Origin: Pseudomonadales bacterium
Lineage (GTDB): Bacteria > Pseudomonadota > Gammaproteobacteria > Pseudomonadales > Pseudohongiellaceae
Direction of reading: 5' to 3'
Length of the DNA: 64,000 bases
NCBI GenBank assembly: GCA_024234365.1
Contig: JACKOK010000001.1
Coordinates: forward strand, 682,001-746,000
Positions 42,519 to 51,697 of the stretch are shown piece by piece. The notes beneath the pieces are model-generated. The model saw nothing but the letters and a program-made list of their open reading frames with translations. It was not told the origin of the DNA and did no database searches. Position numbers and translations under genes: made by a program. Each line of letters opens with the position of its first letter. Position 1 is the first letter of the stretch.

Positions 42519-45344
42519 ATGACTGATTACAAAAGCACGCTCAATCTGCCTCAGACCGACTTCCCCATGAAGGCCAGCCTGGCTCAGCGCGAACCGCAGA
42601 TGCTGGCCCAATGGCAGGCCATGGATCTGTACGGCCTGATCCGCAAGGCCCGTGCCGGCAGCCCGCAATTTATCCTGCACGATGGCCCGCCCTATGCGAA
42701 CGGTGCCCTGCACCTGGGGCACACCGTGAACAAATCCCTCAAGGACATGATCGTCAAGTCCAGGACCCTGGCGGGCTTCGATGCGCCTTATGTGCCGGGC
42801 TGGGACTGTCACGGCCTGCCCATCGAGCATAACGTGGAAAAGAAACTGGGCAAGGCCGGCAAGAAGGTCTCCCACGCCGAGTTCCGCAAGGCCTGCCGCG
42901 AGTATGCGACGAAACAGGTCGAAATCCAGAAGGCGGATTTTGTGCGCCTGGGTGTATTGGGCGAATGGGACAATCCCTATCTGACCATGGCCTTCAAAAC
43001 CGAGGCGGACACCGTGCGTGCGCTCGGCAAGATTGCCGCCAACGGTCATCTGGTCAAGGGTTTCAAGCCCGTGTACTGGAGTGTTGTCGGTGGTTCGGCA
43101 CTGGCCGAGGCGGAGGTGGAATACCAGGACAAGACCTCCTTCGCCATCGACGTGCGTTTCGCCGTGGTGGACAAAGAGAAGTTCCTGGCGCCTTTCGGCA
43201 AGCAGGAACAGGATCTGAACGGCCATCCGCTGTCCGTGGTGATCTGGACCACGACACCCTGGACGCTGCCGTCCAACCAGGCGGTGAGCCTCAACGCGCA
43301 GCTCGACTATGCTCTGGTGGATGGCGATTTCGGCAATGGCCCGGAAACCATCGTGATCGCCGCCGACATGGTCGAGGCGGTCATGAAGCGCTATGGCTAT
43401 GAACAGTATCAGGTGCTGGGCACCGCCAAGGGGCAGAGCCTGGAGCTGTTCTTGCTGGCCCACCCCTTCGCGCACCGTCATGTGCCCGTCATCCTCGGTG
43501 ATCACGTCACGATAGACGCCGGTACCGGTGCGGTGCACACGGCACCCGACCACGGTATCGATGACTTCAATGTCGGGCGTGCCTATGGGCTCGCCACTCT
43601 CAATCTGGTGGATGCGGATGGTCTGTTTACCGAGGCCGCCGGGGAGTTTGCCGGCGAGCATGTGTACAAGGCGGACGAACGGGTCATCGAGGTGCTCAAA
43701 CAGCATCAGGCCCTGCTGGCGCTGGACAAGATCGTGCACAGTTATGCGCATTGCTGGCGTACCAAAACGCCGCTGATCTACCGTGCCACGCCGCAATGGT
43801 TCATCAGCATGAGCGAGAAGGGCCTGTTGCAATCCGCACTGGATGCAGTGGGCAAGGTGCAGTGGATTCCCGATTGGGGGCAGGCGCGCATCGAGCTGAT
43901 GCTCAAGGGCAGCCCGGACTGGTGCGTCTCCCGTCAGCGTACCTGGGGGGTGCCCATCACCCTGTTTGTTCACAAGGAAACCCAGGCGCTGCACCCGCGC
44001 ACGAGTGAGCTGATCGAACAGGTGGCGCAGCGCATCGAGGAGAAGGGCATCGATGCCTGGTTTGAACTGAGCGCCGAGGAACTGCTGGGCGACGAGGTCG
44101 AGCATTACAGCAAGGTCACCGACACTCTGGACGTGTGGTTCGACTCCGGAGTCACGCATTTCTCCGTGCTGGAGCAGCGCCAGGAACTGCGCTACCCGGC
44201 CGATCTGTATCTGGAAGGTTCGGATCAGCACCGTGGCTGGTTCCAGTCCTCCCTGAAAACGGCGGTGGCGATGAACGGCAGTGCGCCCTATCGTCAGGTG
44301 CTGACTCACGGTTTCACCGTGGACGCCCAGGGCCGCAAGATGTCCAAGTCCATCGGCAACACCATCTCTCCGCAGGAGGTGTTCCAGGAATACGGCGCCG
44401 ACATCCTGCGTCTGTGGGTCGCCTCCACCGATTATCGCGGTGAGATGACGGCCTCCAGCGAAGTGCTCAAGCGGGTGGCGGACTCCTATCGGCGCATCCG
44501 CAATACCGCACGCTTCCTGCTGTCCAATCTCAGCGGCTTCGACCCGGCGCAGAATCTGGTGGCGCCGCAGGACATGATTGCCCTGGACTACTGGATCACC
44601 CGTCAGGCGCAACAGCTGCGTGAGCAAGTGATGGCGGACTATACCGATTACCATTTTCTGGGTGTATACCAGAAGGTTCATAACTTCTGCGTGATCGAGC
44701 TGGGCGGTTTCTACCTCGACATCATCAAGGATCGTCAGTACACCACGCGGCAGGACAGCCTGGCGCGCCGTTCCACACAGAGCGCCATGTACCACATCGT
44801 GGAAATCCTGAGCCGGTTGATCGCGCCGATCCTCAGCTTCACGGCAGATGAGATCTGGGCCAGCATCCCCGGTGAACGTGGCCCCTCGGTGCAGCTGTCA
44901 CTGTTCAGCGATGGCCTGGCCCTGTTGCCGGAAGCAGGCGATATGAGCGATGCCTTCTGGGCGCGTGTCATGGAGGTGAAGACGGCGGTGAACAAGGCTC
45001 TGGAGGCCAAGCGTAACGAGAAGCTCATCGGCTCCGGTCTTGGCGCTGAAGTGACATTGTTCTGCGATGCCGAGCTGTCCACTCTGCTCTCACGCCTGCA
45101 GGACGAGCTGCGTTTCGTGCTGATGGTCTCCCAGGCCAGCCTGCAGTCGCTGGACAAGGCGGGAGATGCCAGCGAAACCGATGTGCCCGGCCTGCGCCTG
45201 AGCATTGCGGCAACCGGCAATGCCAAGTGCGTACGTTGCTGGCACCACCGCCCGGATGTTGGCAATAACGCGGCTCATCCGGAGCTGTGTGCACGTTGTG
45301 TCGAGAACATCGAGGGGCAGGGCGAGAAGCGACTGTATGCCTGA
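42519..45344 (+). CDS. ileS: Isoleucyl-tRNA synthetase
   Basis: This 941-residue class I synthetase charges tRNA-Ile in the cytoplasm. It has the HIGH motif as [12 protein letters not shown] (near residue 64), the KMSKS motif in [10 protein letters not shown] (near residue 608), the editing CP1 domain between them, and a C-terminal zinc finger CVRCWHHR ... CARC. Length is normal for gammaproteobacteria. The last codons overlap the next gene by 8 bases. In most relatives lspA sits between this gene and fkpB, but not here. Confidence 0.98.
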   Translation: MTDYKSTLNLPQTDFPMKASLAQREPQMLAQWQAMDLYGLIRKARAGSPQFILHDGPPYANGALHLGHTVNKSLKDMIVKSRTLAGFDAPYVPGWDCHGLPIEHNVEKKLGKAGKKVSHAEFRKACREYATKQVEIQKADFVRLGVLGEWDNPYLTMAFKTEADTVRALGKIAANGHLVKGFKPVYWSVVGGSALAEAEVEYQDKTSFAIDVRFAVVDKEKFLAPFGKQEQDLNGHPLSVVIWTTTPWTLPSNQAVSLNAQLDYALVDGDFGNGPETIVIAADMVEAVMKRYGYEQYQVLGTAKGQSLELFLLAHPFAHRHVPVILGDHVTIDAGTGAVHTAPDHGIDDFNVGRAYGLATLNLVDADGLFTEAAGEFAGEHVYKADERVIEVLKQHQALLALDKIVHSYAHCWRTKTPLIYRATPQWFISMSEKGLLQSALDAVGKVQWIPDWGQARIELMLKGSPDWCVSRQRTWGVPITLFVHKETQALHPRTSELIEQVAQRIEEKGIDAWFELSAEELLGDEVEHYSKVTDTLDVWFDSGVTHFSVLEQRQELRYPADLYLEGSDQHRGWFQSSLKTAVAMNGSAPYRQVLTHGFTVDAQGRKMSKSIGNTISPQEVFQEYGADILRLWVASTDYRGEMTASSEVLKRVADSYRRIRNTARFLLSNLSGFDPAQNLVAPQDMIALDYWITRQAQQLREQVMADYTDYHFLGVYQKVHNFCVIELGGFYLDIIKDRQYTTRQDSLARRSTQSAMYHIVEILSRLIAPILSFTADEIWASIPGERGPSVQLSLFSDGLALLPEAGDMSDAFWARVMEVKTAVNKALEAKRNEKLIGSGLGAEVTLFCDAELSTLLSRLQDELRFVLMVSQASLQSLDKAGDASETDVPGLRLSIAATGNAKCVRCWHHRPDVGNNAAHPELCARCVENIEGQGEKRLYA

Positions 45345-45825
45345 TTCAAAAGCGCTGATCGCACCGGGAGCCAGGGTGACCCTGCGTTTCTCTCTGTCTT
45401 TGGCTGACGGCACGCTGATCGATGGCAACTTCGACGGTGCGCCGGCCAGCTTTGTCGTGGGCGATGGCACCTTGCTGCCCGGTTTCGAGGCAGCGCTTTT
45501 GCAACACGCAGCCGGGGCCAGCATCGATGAGCTGTTGCCGGCGGAACAGGCCTTCGGCGCGGTGAACCCGGACAATGTGCAGGTGCTGCCGCGCGCCCGT
45601 TTCGCCAGCCTGCTGGCCAATACCACGGACCCGGTCGTGGCCGGCACGGTGCTGTCCTTTGCTGACGCGGGCGGTTTCGAGATTCCCGGCGTGGTAAGAT
45701 CCATCGACGAAAACTGCCTGGTGGTGGATTTCAATCATCCTCTGGCAGGCCGCGAAATCCGTTTCAGGGCCGACATTGTGTCGGTCGTTCCGGCCGGAGT
45801 GCAGGTCATGGAGATACGAGAATGA
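45337..45825 (+). CDS. fkpB: FKBP-type peptidyl-prolyl isomerase
   Basis: ATG 45337 ([10 protein letters not shown]) overlaps the ileS end by 8 bases and gives 162 residues; an upstream in-frame start lies inside ileS. The protein has the SlpA/FkpB pattern: [19 protein letters not shown] at the start, [12 protein letters not shown], then the inserted flap domain with [18 protein letters not shown]. It should act as a slow isomerase/chaperone in the cytosol. Its stop overlaps the ispH start (ATGA). Confidence 0.93.
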   Translation: MPDSKALIAPGARVTLRFSLSLADGTLIDGNFDGAPASFVVGDGTLLPGFEAALLQHAAGASIDELLPAEQAFGAVNPDNVQVLPRARFASLLANTTDPVVAGTVLSFADAGGFEIPGVVRSIDENCLVVDFNHPLAGREIRFRADIVSVVPAGVQVMEIRE

Positions 45826-46820
45826 GTGCCGTGCAACAGGTGAAGCCGGGCGCGCAATCCGAGCACGCCGAAATCAAGCTGGCCAATCCACGGGGTTTCT
45901 GTGCGGGGGTGGACAGGGCAATCGATATCGTCAATCGTGCCCTGGACATCTACGGTGCCCCCATCTATGTGCGTCACGAAGTAGTGCATAACAAATTCGT
46001 GGTGGACACCCTGCGGCGGCGCGGCGCGATTTTTGTGGACGAACTGGATGATATTCCCTGCATCGATTCGGTGGGGCGTTCCTCCATCGTGGTGTTCAGC
46101 GCCCACGGGGTGTCCCAGTCCGTAAAGGGAGACGCCGAACGTCGGGGTTTCAAGGTTTTCGACGCCACCTGTCCGCTGGTGACCAAGGTGCATCTCGAAG
46201 TGATCGGCTTCAGCCATGCCGGGCGTGAATGTGTGCTGATCGGGCATCAGTTCCACCCCGAGGTGGAAGGCACCATGGGTCAGTATGACGAGCGGCAGGG
46301 TGGAAAGATCTATCTGGTGGAATCCGTGGAGGATGTCGAAAAACTGCAGGTACGCGATGCCAGCAAGCTGTCGTACGTCACCCAGACCACCCTGTCCATG
46401 GACGACACCTCACGCATTATCGATGCCCTGCGTGCGCGCTTTCCCCTGATTGAGGGGCCGCGCAAGAAGGACATTTGCTACGCCACCCAGAACCGTCAGG
46501 ACGCGGTCAAACAGCTGGCCCTGGAATGCGAGTTGCTGCTGGTGGTGGGCTCCCCCAACAGCTCCAACTCCAACCGCCTCAAGGAACTGGCCGAACGCCT
46601 GGGCTGCGAATCCTATCTGATCGACAGCGTGGACGATGTGCAGCCCCAGTGGTTCGAGAACAAGACCCGTTTTGGCGTCACCGCCGGCGCCTCGGCCCCG
46701 GAAGTGCTGGTGCAACAGGTCGTGCAACGCCTGCGGCAGATCTGCAAGCAGGAGCCGGAAGAACTCAAGGGCGTGGAAGAGAACATCGTGTTCAGCATGC
46801 CAAAGGAATTACGGCGCTAG
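45822..46820 (+). CDS. ispH: 4-hydroxy-3-methylbut-2-enyl diphosphate reductase
   Basis: The 332-residue product is the last enzyme of the MEP isoprenoid pathway and makes IPP and DMAPP from HMBPP with a 4Fe-4S cluster. The three cluster cysteines are in [17 protein letters not shown] and DICYATQNR; the motifs HEVVHN and [14 protein letters not shown] are also conserved. It overlaps fkpB by 4 bases and ends the block. A structured repeat begins only 33 bases after its stop. Confidence 0.97.
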   Translation: MSAVQQVKPGAQSEHAEIKLANPRGFCAGVDRAIDIVNRALDIYGAPIYVRHEVVHNKFVVDTLRRRGAIFVDELDDIPCIDSVGRSSIVVFSAHGVSQSVKGDAERRGFKVFDATCPLVTKVHLEVIGFSHAGRECVLIGHQFHPEVEGTMGQYDERQGGKIYLVESVEDVEKLQVRDASKLSYVTQTTLSMDDTSRIIDALRARFPLIEGPRKKDICYATQNRQDAVKQLALECELLLVVGSPNSSNSNRLKELAERLGCESYLIDSVDDVQPQWFENKTRFGVTAGASAPEVLVQQVVQRLRQICKQEPEELKGVEENIVFSMPKELRR

Positions 46821-46853
46821 ATTTCCCCTCTTGGTGTCAGAGCCTTGTTGCCC

Positions 46854-46974
46854 GCTCCGAATGGGAGAGGAAAGCATTCAGGACACGCCAAAAAGCTCAC
46901 ATCCCTGTGAAGGCTCGGCGCACGCCATCCCTGGCGTGCGACGGTCCTGCCTGCTTTCCTCTCCCATCCGGAGC
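46854..46974 (-). repeat. Structured hairpin element, copy B
   Basis: The outer arms 46854-46876 and 46952-46974 pair over 23 positions with one mismatch. The minus strand core is almost identical to copy A, with hairpin 1 as CGCACGCC-AGGGAT-GGCGTGCG, a compensated change relative to copy A. Hairpin 2, the inner stem AGGAC/GTCCT and AGCTTTTTGGCGT are unchanged. Confidence 0.8.
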
Positions 46975-47056
46975 TGATTTCATGCCAGCGAATTGGCTGA
47001 GAAAAGGGTTGAATAAAGCGAAGCCTCAGAGGAACGATTGAAACGGAACGAGAGGT

Positions 47057-47167
47057 GTGCAGCGGGAGCATGTGTGGCGGAGCGTCGGGCGCCAGGGATG
47101 GCGCCCGCCGAGCCTTCACAGGGAGGTGAGCTTTTTGGCGTCTCCGACACACATGCTCCCGCTGCAC
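47057..47167 (+). repeat. Structured hairpin element, copy C
   Basis: The arms (47057-47076, 47148-47167) are a perfect 20-bp inverted repeat with a sequence unlike copies A and B. The inner stem is CGGAG/CTCCG instead of AGGAC/GTCCT, and hairpin 1 is CGGGCGCC-AGGGAT-GGCGCCCG. The linker GCCGAGCCTTCAC and AGCTTTTTGGCGT are as in A and B; the second loop is AGGGAG. Confidence 0.8.
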
Positions 47168-47228
47168 GACTCGTAAAACGAAGCTCTCCCCCAAAAAGAA
47201 CACATCCAATGAGTCTCGTAAAACGAAG

Positions 47229-47579
47229 TCAAACCCGGCGAGATTTCCGGCGCTTGAGCGCATCCGCTCGTAAGGCTGCCGCATAGGCGCGGCGAGCCCA
47301 CAGCGCCGCCTCTTCAGGATCGTCATACACCGTGTCCGGTGCCTGAAAATAGGCAATGCTGTAGCGCTTGCCCTGTTTCTCGTAACTGAATTTCTCCAGC
47401 CCCAGCGCCTCGAAGAAATGCACGTTCTCCCCGTCACTTTTCAGGTACAGCGCATCCCGCGCCACCAGCGCGAACATCAGCCCCTCGTGATAGAGGCCGT
47501 GCCCCCCGAACATGCGCCTTGCGCCGACCGGTCCAAAGTCCGCAAATACCTCCTTCAGATAGTCGATATACTCGCTCAT
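47229..47579 (-). CDS. TfoX N-terminal domain protein
   Basis: The start at 47579 (MSEYIDYLKEVFADFG) gives 116 residues; the upstream open frame is over the divergent promoter. It matches the TfoX/Sxy N-terminal domain with GARRMFGGHGLYHEGLMFALV and ALYLKSD. Full-length Sxy proteins act with CRP in competence control; this single-domain form is common and mostly uncharacterised. The tail is strongly basic (LRADALKRRKSRRV), unusual for the domain and possibly nucleic-acid binding. Confidence 0.85.
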   Translation of the reverse strand: MSEYIDYLKEVFADFGPVGARRMFGGHGLYHEGLMFALVARDALYLKSDGENVHFFEALGLEKFSYEKQGKRYSIAYFQAPDTVYDDPEEAALWARRAYAAALRADALKRRKSRRV

Positions 47580-47620
47580 CGCCCCAGGCTCCTGGTTTTT
47601 GCCGACAGCATAGCGGGCAT

Positions 47621-47649
47621 CTGACACCGTGTCATCGCTCGGGTATACT
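47621..47649 (+). promoter_or_regulatory. Sigma-70 promoter of madLM-matB
   Basis: CTGACA at 47621-47626 and TATACT at 47644-47649 are 17 bases apart and 42 bases before the madL ATG; each box differs from consensus at one position. Confidence 0.7.
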
Positions 47650-47690
47650 CGCGCAATTCTGAATGTTCGACACAATAAAAAGGAAAACAC

Positions 47691-48104
47691 ATGATTATCT
47701 ACGGCGTGGCACTGCTGGCGACCTGCCTCGTGGCTGGTCTCTATGTTGGAGAATTACTGGGGCAACTGTTAGGCGTGCAGGCCAATGTTGGCGGTGTCGG
47801 CATTGCCATGCTGCTGCTGGTGCTGGCCTCCGGCTCGTCCCGCATGAAGTCTCTGGTGACCGGCCCCTCGGGGGACGGCATCCGTTTCTGGAGTGCCATG
47901 TATATCCCCATCGTTGTCGCAATGGCTGCCAGTCAGAATGTTGTCGCCGCCGTTGACGGAGGCATTCTGGCCCTTTTGGTTGGTGTGCTCGCCGTGCTGG
48001 TCAGTTTCGCCCTGGTCCCCCTGATCAGCCGCATCGGGCCGCGCAGCGAAGCACTCCCCCCGCTGGAACAGGACGCGGACGATGCCGCGAGGCGGGGTGC
48101 CTGA
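47691..48104 (+). CDS. madL: Malonate transporter subunit MadL
   Basis: This 137-residue inner-membrane protein has four hydrophobic segments and matches MadL: MIIYGVALLATCLVAGLYVG, LLGVQANVGGVGIAMLLLVL, and SGDGIRFWSAMYIPIVVAMAA. With MadM it imports malonate, in Malonomonas with sodium. The ribosome site AAAAGGAAAACAC precedes ATG 47691, and the end overlaps madM by one base. The C-terminal tail is acidic and cytosolic. Confidence 0.9.
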   Translation: MIIYGVALLATCLVAGLYVGELLGQLLGVQANVGGVGIAMLLLVLASGSSRMKSLVTGPSGDGIRFWSAMYIPIVVAMAASQNVVAAVDGGILALLVGVLAVLVSFALVPLISRIGPRSEALPPLEQDADDAARRGA

Positions 48105-48862
48105 TGGAGACTCTGAGCGCTGTTCTGCGCGCCAATGCCCTGGTCGTGGCCTTTACTGTGGTGGGCATTACCGTCTGGGTGTCCTATTGGCTGTCCAGGC
48201 AACTGACCGCCGGTCGCATCCATGGCTCCGCCGTTGCCATTCTGCTGGGCCTGGTGGCCGCCTACATCGCCGGGCTGTACACCCAGGGCAATCGCGGCGT
48301 GGCCGATATCGGAGTATTGGCCGGGGTTGGCATCATGGGGGGCGGCATGATGCGCGATTTCGGCATTGTCTCCACCGCCTTCGGCGTGCACCTGAGCGAG
48401 TTGCGCAAGGCCGGGCTGGTAGGGGTGATTTCCATCTTTGCCGGGGTGATCGTGTCCTTCATTGTGGGGGCCGTGGTGGCACTGCTGTTTGGCTATACCG
48501 ATGCCGAGAGTGTGACCACCATTGGCGCCGGTGCCGTGACCTATATCGTCGGGCCCGTTACCGGAACGGCAATCGGCGCCAGTTCCGAGGTAATTGCCCT
48601 GAGTGTTGCGGCAGGGGTAGTGAAGTCCATCCTGGTCATGGTCGGCACCCCGATGGTGGCAGCACGCATCGGACTGAACAATCCTCAGTCTGCCATGGTA
48701 TTTGGCGGCCTGATGGGGACGACAAGCGGGGTGGCCGGAGGCCTGGCAGCCACCGATCCACGTCTGGTACCTTACGGTGCCATGACCGCCACATTCTATA
48801 CGGGAATCGGCTGCCTGCTGGGGCCTTCCGTGCTCTATTTCATCGTCCGCGCTCTGGTATGA
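48104..48862 (+). CDS. madM: Malonate transporter subunit MadM
   Basis: This 252-residue membrane protein matches MadM with about eight helices and the conserved glycine-rich turns GVGIMGGGMMRDFGIVSTAFG, GAVTYIVGPVTGTAIGASSEV and VFGGLMGTTSGVAGGLAATDPRLV. Together with MadL it forms the malonate carrier. matB follows 52 bases downstream in the same direction, which links uptake to activation to malonyl-CoA. Confidence 0.92.
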   Translation: METLSAVLRANALVVAFTVVGITVWVSYWLSRQLTAGRIHGSAVAILLGLVAAYIAGLYTQGNRGVADIGVLAGVGIMGGGMMRDFGIVSTAFGVHLSELRKAGLVGVISIFAGVIVSFIVGAVVALLFGYTDAESVTTIGAGAVTYIVGPVTGTAIGASSEVIALSVAAGVVKSILVMVGTPMVAARIGLNNPQSAMVFGGLMGTTSGVAGGLAATDPRLVPYGAMTATFYTGIGCLLGPSVLYFIVRALV

Positions 48863-48914
48863 TGAAAGGGGAGCTCTGACAGCGGTTCCCATACAAAATA
48901 ATGAGATAAAACCT

Positions 48915-50420
48915 ATGGATACGACGACCAATCTTCGCCCCTTTCCGGCGATCAATTTCAGCAATGAGCGTATTGCTCTGCAGGAGGGTAAGGCACAGTG
49001 GACCTATGCCAGGCTGCGGGAGCGCATTGAACAGTGTGCCAGTGGTTTGCTGGGAAAGCAGAGCGACCTGCAGGAAGAGCGAGTGGCATTCTTTATGCCA
49101 GCCTGTGTGGACTATGTCACCACCCTGCTGGGCATCTGGCGCGCTGGTGGTATCGCGGTACCGCTGAATGTGGCCGCTGCATTGCCCGAGATCGAGCATG
49201 TTCTCAGCACCGCAAAAGTGACCCGTCTGGTCGTGAGTATCAGCTCGCCGGCAGAATCCCTGCCGGGTCTGTGTGCCCTGTGTCGTGGTCTGAATATTCA
49301 GGTGCTGAACGTATCGGATATGCTGGGTGGGAAAATTCAGGTGCTGCCCGAGCTGAACATTGAGCGGCGTGCCATGATGCTGTTTACCAGTGGCACCACC
49401 AACAAGCCCAAGGGCGTGGTAAGTACGCACAAGAATATCCGCGCACAGATCACCACTTTGCTGGAGGCCTGGAACTGGACAGCGGAAGATTCAATCCCCC
49501 TGTTTCTGCCGCTTCATCACATTCACGGCATCATTAACGTGTTGTGCTGTGCCTTGTGGACAGGCGCACGAGTCACACTCTTTCAGCGTTTCGACATGGA
49601 CACCATTTTGCATGGAGTGGATGAACGCGACTACAGTGTGTTTATGGCCGTGCCAACGATTTACGTCAAGCTGGTGTCTCATCTGGAGGCCCTGCCGGAG
49701 TCCCGGCGCACACGTCTGTGTGACGGCTTCCGCGCCATGCGTCTGAATATCAGCGGTTCCGCTGCCTGCCCCGCAAAACTGTTCAATCAGTGGAAGGCGC
49801 TGACCGGGCAAAGCCTGCTGGAGCGTTATGGCATGACCGAGATCGGCATGGCCATCTCCAATCCCTATTTCGGTGAACGCCGTGCCGGTGCTGTCGGCCT
49901 GCCTCTTCCGGGGGTGCAGGTGGCACTTTTTGATGACGAAGGCAGGATGATCGAGGGGGATGACAAGCCGGGAGAGATTCGCGTGAAGGGCGATAATGTC
50001 TTTCAGGAGTACTGGGATAATCCCCAGGCCACGCAGGAGAGCTTTGTCGATGGCTGGTTCTGTACGGGAGATGTGGCGGTCAGAGAGACGGGCTATTACC
50101 GCATCATGGGGCGCTCCTCGGTGGATATCATCAAGTCCGGCGGTTACAAACTGTCTGCACTGGAGATCGAAAGCACCCTGCTTACCCATGAGAAAATTGC
50201 CGAATGCGCGGTGGTGGGCATTGAGGACGAGACCTGGGGTGAGGCAGTGACGGCCTTTGTGGTGCTCAAACCCGGGCAGAGTCTTGAGTATGCACAACTG
50301 AAAGCCTGGTGCGAGCCACGCATGTCGCCGTACAAGATACCCAAAGTCTTGCGTGTCATGGAGGCCCTGCCACGCAATGCCATGGGCAAGGTGCTCAAGC
50401 CCGCACTCAAGAATCTGTGA
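48915..50420 (+). CDS. matB: Malonyl-CoA synthetase
   Basis: This 501-residue class I adenylate-forming enzyme should convert malonate, CoA and ATP to malonyl-CoA. It shows the P-loop LFTSGTTNKPKG (about residues 154-165), the MatB/ACSF3-type motif ERYGMTEIGMAISNP (near 303-317), GRSSVDIIKSGGYKLSALEIE, and the C-terminal catalytic Lys in MGKVLKPAL. The AISNP extension after the YGMTE motif is shared with known malonyl-CoA synthetases and separates it from the ligase at the window start. Position after madLM supports the call. No malonyl-CoA decarboxylase gene is nearby, so the product may feed fatty-acid or polyketide synthesis. Confidence 0.92.
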   Translation: MDTTTNLRPFPAINFSNERIALQEGKAQWTYARLRERIEQCASGLLGKQSDLQEERVAFFMPACVDYVTTLLGIWRAGGIAVPLNVAAALPEIEHVLSTAKVTRLVVSISSPAESLPGLCALCRGLNIQVLNVSDMLGGKIQVLPELNIERRAMMLFTSGTTNKPKGVVSTHKNIRAQITTLLEAWNWTAEDSIPLFLPLHHIHGIINVLCCALWTGARVTLFQRFDMDTILHGVDERDYSVFMAVPTIYVKLVSHLEALPESRRTRLCDGFRAMRLNISGSAACPAKLFNQWKALTGQSLLERYGMTEIGMAISNPYFGERRAGAVGLPLPGVQVALFDDEGRMIEGDDKPGEIRVKGDNVFQEYWDNPQATQESFVDGWFCTGDVAVRETGYYRIMGRSSVDIIKSGGYKLSALEIESTLLTHEKIAECAVVGIEDETWGEAVTAFVVLKPGQSLEYAQLKAWCEPRMSPYKIPKVLRVMEALPRNAMGKVLKPALKNL

Positions 50421-50442
50421 AGAAGCAAGGGAGGAGAGCGAT

Positions 50443-51096
50443 ATGATGAACGGTGTCTGGCGTTTTCTGCGAGAGAATCGCGGGCTCTTTGTGTTTCTGC
50501 TGCTGATGTCGGTATTCCGCAGTAGCCTGGCGGACTGGAACGTGGTGCCCAGCGGCTCGATGAAGCCAACCATCGTGGAAGGCGATCGCATCCTCGTGAA
50601 CAAACTGGCTTACGATGTGCAGTTGCCTTTTCTCCATTACTCCCTGAAAAAACTCGCGGACCCGCAGCGGGGCGATATTATCGTGTTCAATTCCCGCGCT
50701 GCCGATGTCCGTCTGGTAAAGCGGGTGATCGGAGTGCCCGGAGATGTCGTCAGCATGCACAACAATGTGCTGACAATCAACGGCGAACCCCTGCGTTACG
50801 ACACGCTTGACAGCCATTATCCGCTCATCGAAAAGTCGGAAAATCTGCTGGGCGTGACCCATGTCATGCAGGTAAATGCCGAGGGCTCACGCCTGTCCAG
50901 TTTTGCTGAGATCAAGGTTCCGGAAGATTTCTATCTCGCGCTGGGCGATAACCGCGACAACAGCTCGGATTCCCGGGTCATCGGCTTTGTGCCCAGAGGC
51001 GAGATCATCGGGCGGGCGCGAACCGTGGTGGTTTCGCTCGACTATGATCACTACTACATTCCCCGCACTGAGAGATTCTGGCACACTCTCCGATAG
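50443..51096 (+). CDS. lepB: Signal peptidase I
   Basis: ATG 50443 follows GGGAGGAGAGCGAT and gives 217 residues. One N-terminal membrane helix (GLFVFLLLMSVFRSSLADW) precedes the catalytic Ser in PSGSMKPT (near residue 38) and Lys in DVRLVKRVIG (near 93); the C-terminal box GDNRDNSSDSR is intact. It cleaves Sec/Tat signal peptides on the outer face of the inner membrane. It is shorter than E. coli LepB, having one helix rather than two, and is in the matB transcription direction rather than with rnc/era, so it is probably an additional copy. Confidence 0.93.
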   Translation: MMNGVWRFLRENRGLFVFLLLMSVFRSSLADWNVVPSGSMKPTIVEGDRILVNKLAYDVQLPFLHYSLKKLADPQRGDIIVFNSRAADVRLVKRVIGVPGDVVSMHNNVLTINGEPLRYDTLDSHYPLIEKSENLLGVTHVMQVNAEGSRLSSFAEIKVPEDFYLALGDNRDNSSDSRVIGFVPRGEIIGRARTVVVSLDYDHYYIPRTERFWHTLR

Positions 51097-51153
51097 TGCT
51101 CTGGCAGGTCGCGATCGGCTAACCGGGGCGGGTATTTGAGGAAGACTTTCATT

Positions 51154-51172
51154 CGGACGGTGTCACCGTCCG
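51154..51172 (+). terminator. Hairpin after lepB
   Basis: CGGACGGT and ACCGTCCG pair perfectly around GTC, 57 bases after the lepB stop and 4 bases before the guanidine aptamer. It lacks a U-run and may be part of the leader. Confidence 0.4.
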
Positions 51173-51175
51173 GGT

Positions 51176-51223
51176 AGGGGACGACCCCTTCCGCTTTTTT
51201 ATAGTAGCCGGGACGACCCGGTT
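51176..51223 (+). promoter_or_regulatory. Guanidine-II (mini-ykkC) riboswitch
   Basis: Two hairpins with the diagnostic ACGA tetraloop lie in tandem: AGGGG-ACGA-CCCCT at 51176-51189 and CCGGG-ACGA-CCCGG at 51208-51221 (extended by an A-T and G-T pair). The second ends 18 bases before the ATG of the SugE/Gdx gene, a known target of this class. Guanidinium binding should expose the ribosome site and increase exporter translation. Confidence 0.9.
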
Positions 51224-51239
51224 TTATCGGGGCGTCATC

Positions 51240-51554
51240 ATGATCTGGTTTCTTCTGATTCTGGCAGGACTGCTGGAAGTTGCCTGGACCATTGGGCTGA
51301 AGCTCAGTGCAGGTTTCAGTAGGCCATTTGTTTCTTTGTTCACGCTGTTGGCACTGCTGCTCAGTGTCTTCCTGCTTGGTCTTGCCATGCGCTCGCTACC
51401 CGTGGGGACAGCGTATGCAATCTGGGTGGGCGTGGGAATCATCGGGACGGCACTTGCGGGACATCTACTGTTTGCAGAGCCGATCAGGTTGACAGGCGTT
51501 CTCAGTATGGGCCTGATATTTTTGGGTATTGTCGGGCTGAAATTGTCCATCTGA
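51240..51554 (+). CDS. gdx: Guanidinium exporter, SMR family (SugE/Gdx)
   Basis: This 104-residue four-helix small multidrug resistance protein belongs to the Gdx (SugE) subgroup: GLLEVAWTIGLKLS carries the essential Glu14-type residue, and AIWVGVGIIGTALAG matches the third helix. Gdx proteins exchange guanidinium for protons. The guanidine-II riboswitch immediately upstream confirms the substrate. It stands alone, without a partner SMR gene. The ATG is embedded in CATCATCATG, and the riboswitch may control access to it. Confidence 0.94.
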   Translation: MIWFLLILAGLLEVAWTIGLKLSAGFSRPFVSLFTLLALLLSVFLLGLAMRSLPVGTAYAIWVGVGIIGTALAGHLLFAEPIRLTGVLSMGLIFLGIVGLKLSI

Positions 51555-51628
51555 GTTTCTGAGGCGAGGCGAGTTGACTGTCATACAGGGCAGTGAGACC
51601 ATCATGCGCAGAGTCTCCGGGCTTTGAT

Positions 51629-51684
51629 GAGCGAAGCCTTCGCTCGTTGTCGCACGCTAAGTTTAGCGTTCAATTTCTTTTATT
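51629..51684 (+). terminator. Double hairpin between gdx and rnk, likely terminator
   Basis: GAGCGAAG/CTTCGCTC at 51629-51645 and ACGCT-AAGTTT-AGCGT near 51654-51669 are followed by TCAATTTCTTTTATTT, a T-rich run. This probably ends the gdx transcript. Confidence 0.55.
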
Positions 51685-51697
51685 TCCGAGAGTTGGC

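Larger units (their letters stand above)
46821..47228. other. Convergent intergenic region with two structured repeats
   Basis: This 408-base gap between ispH and the TfoX-like gene holds copies B and C of the structured element in opposite orientation, separated by about 82 bases. After copy C there are two copies of CTCGTAAAACGAAG at about 47169 and 47216. I found no gene in it. Confidence 0.7.

Noticed and set aside
42486..44795. 769-codon minus-strand open frame opposite ileS
   Set aside because: ileS is certain by its motifs and the opposite frame is typical of shadow reading in a GC-rich gene.
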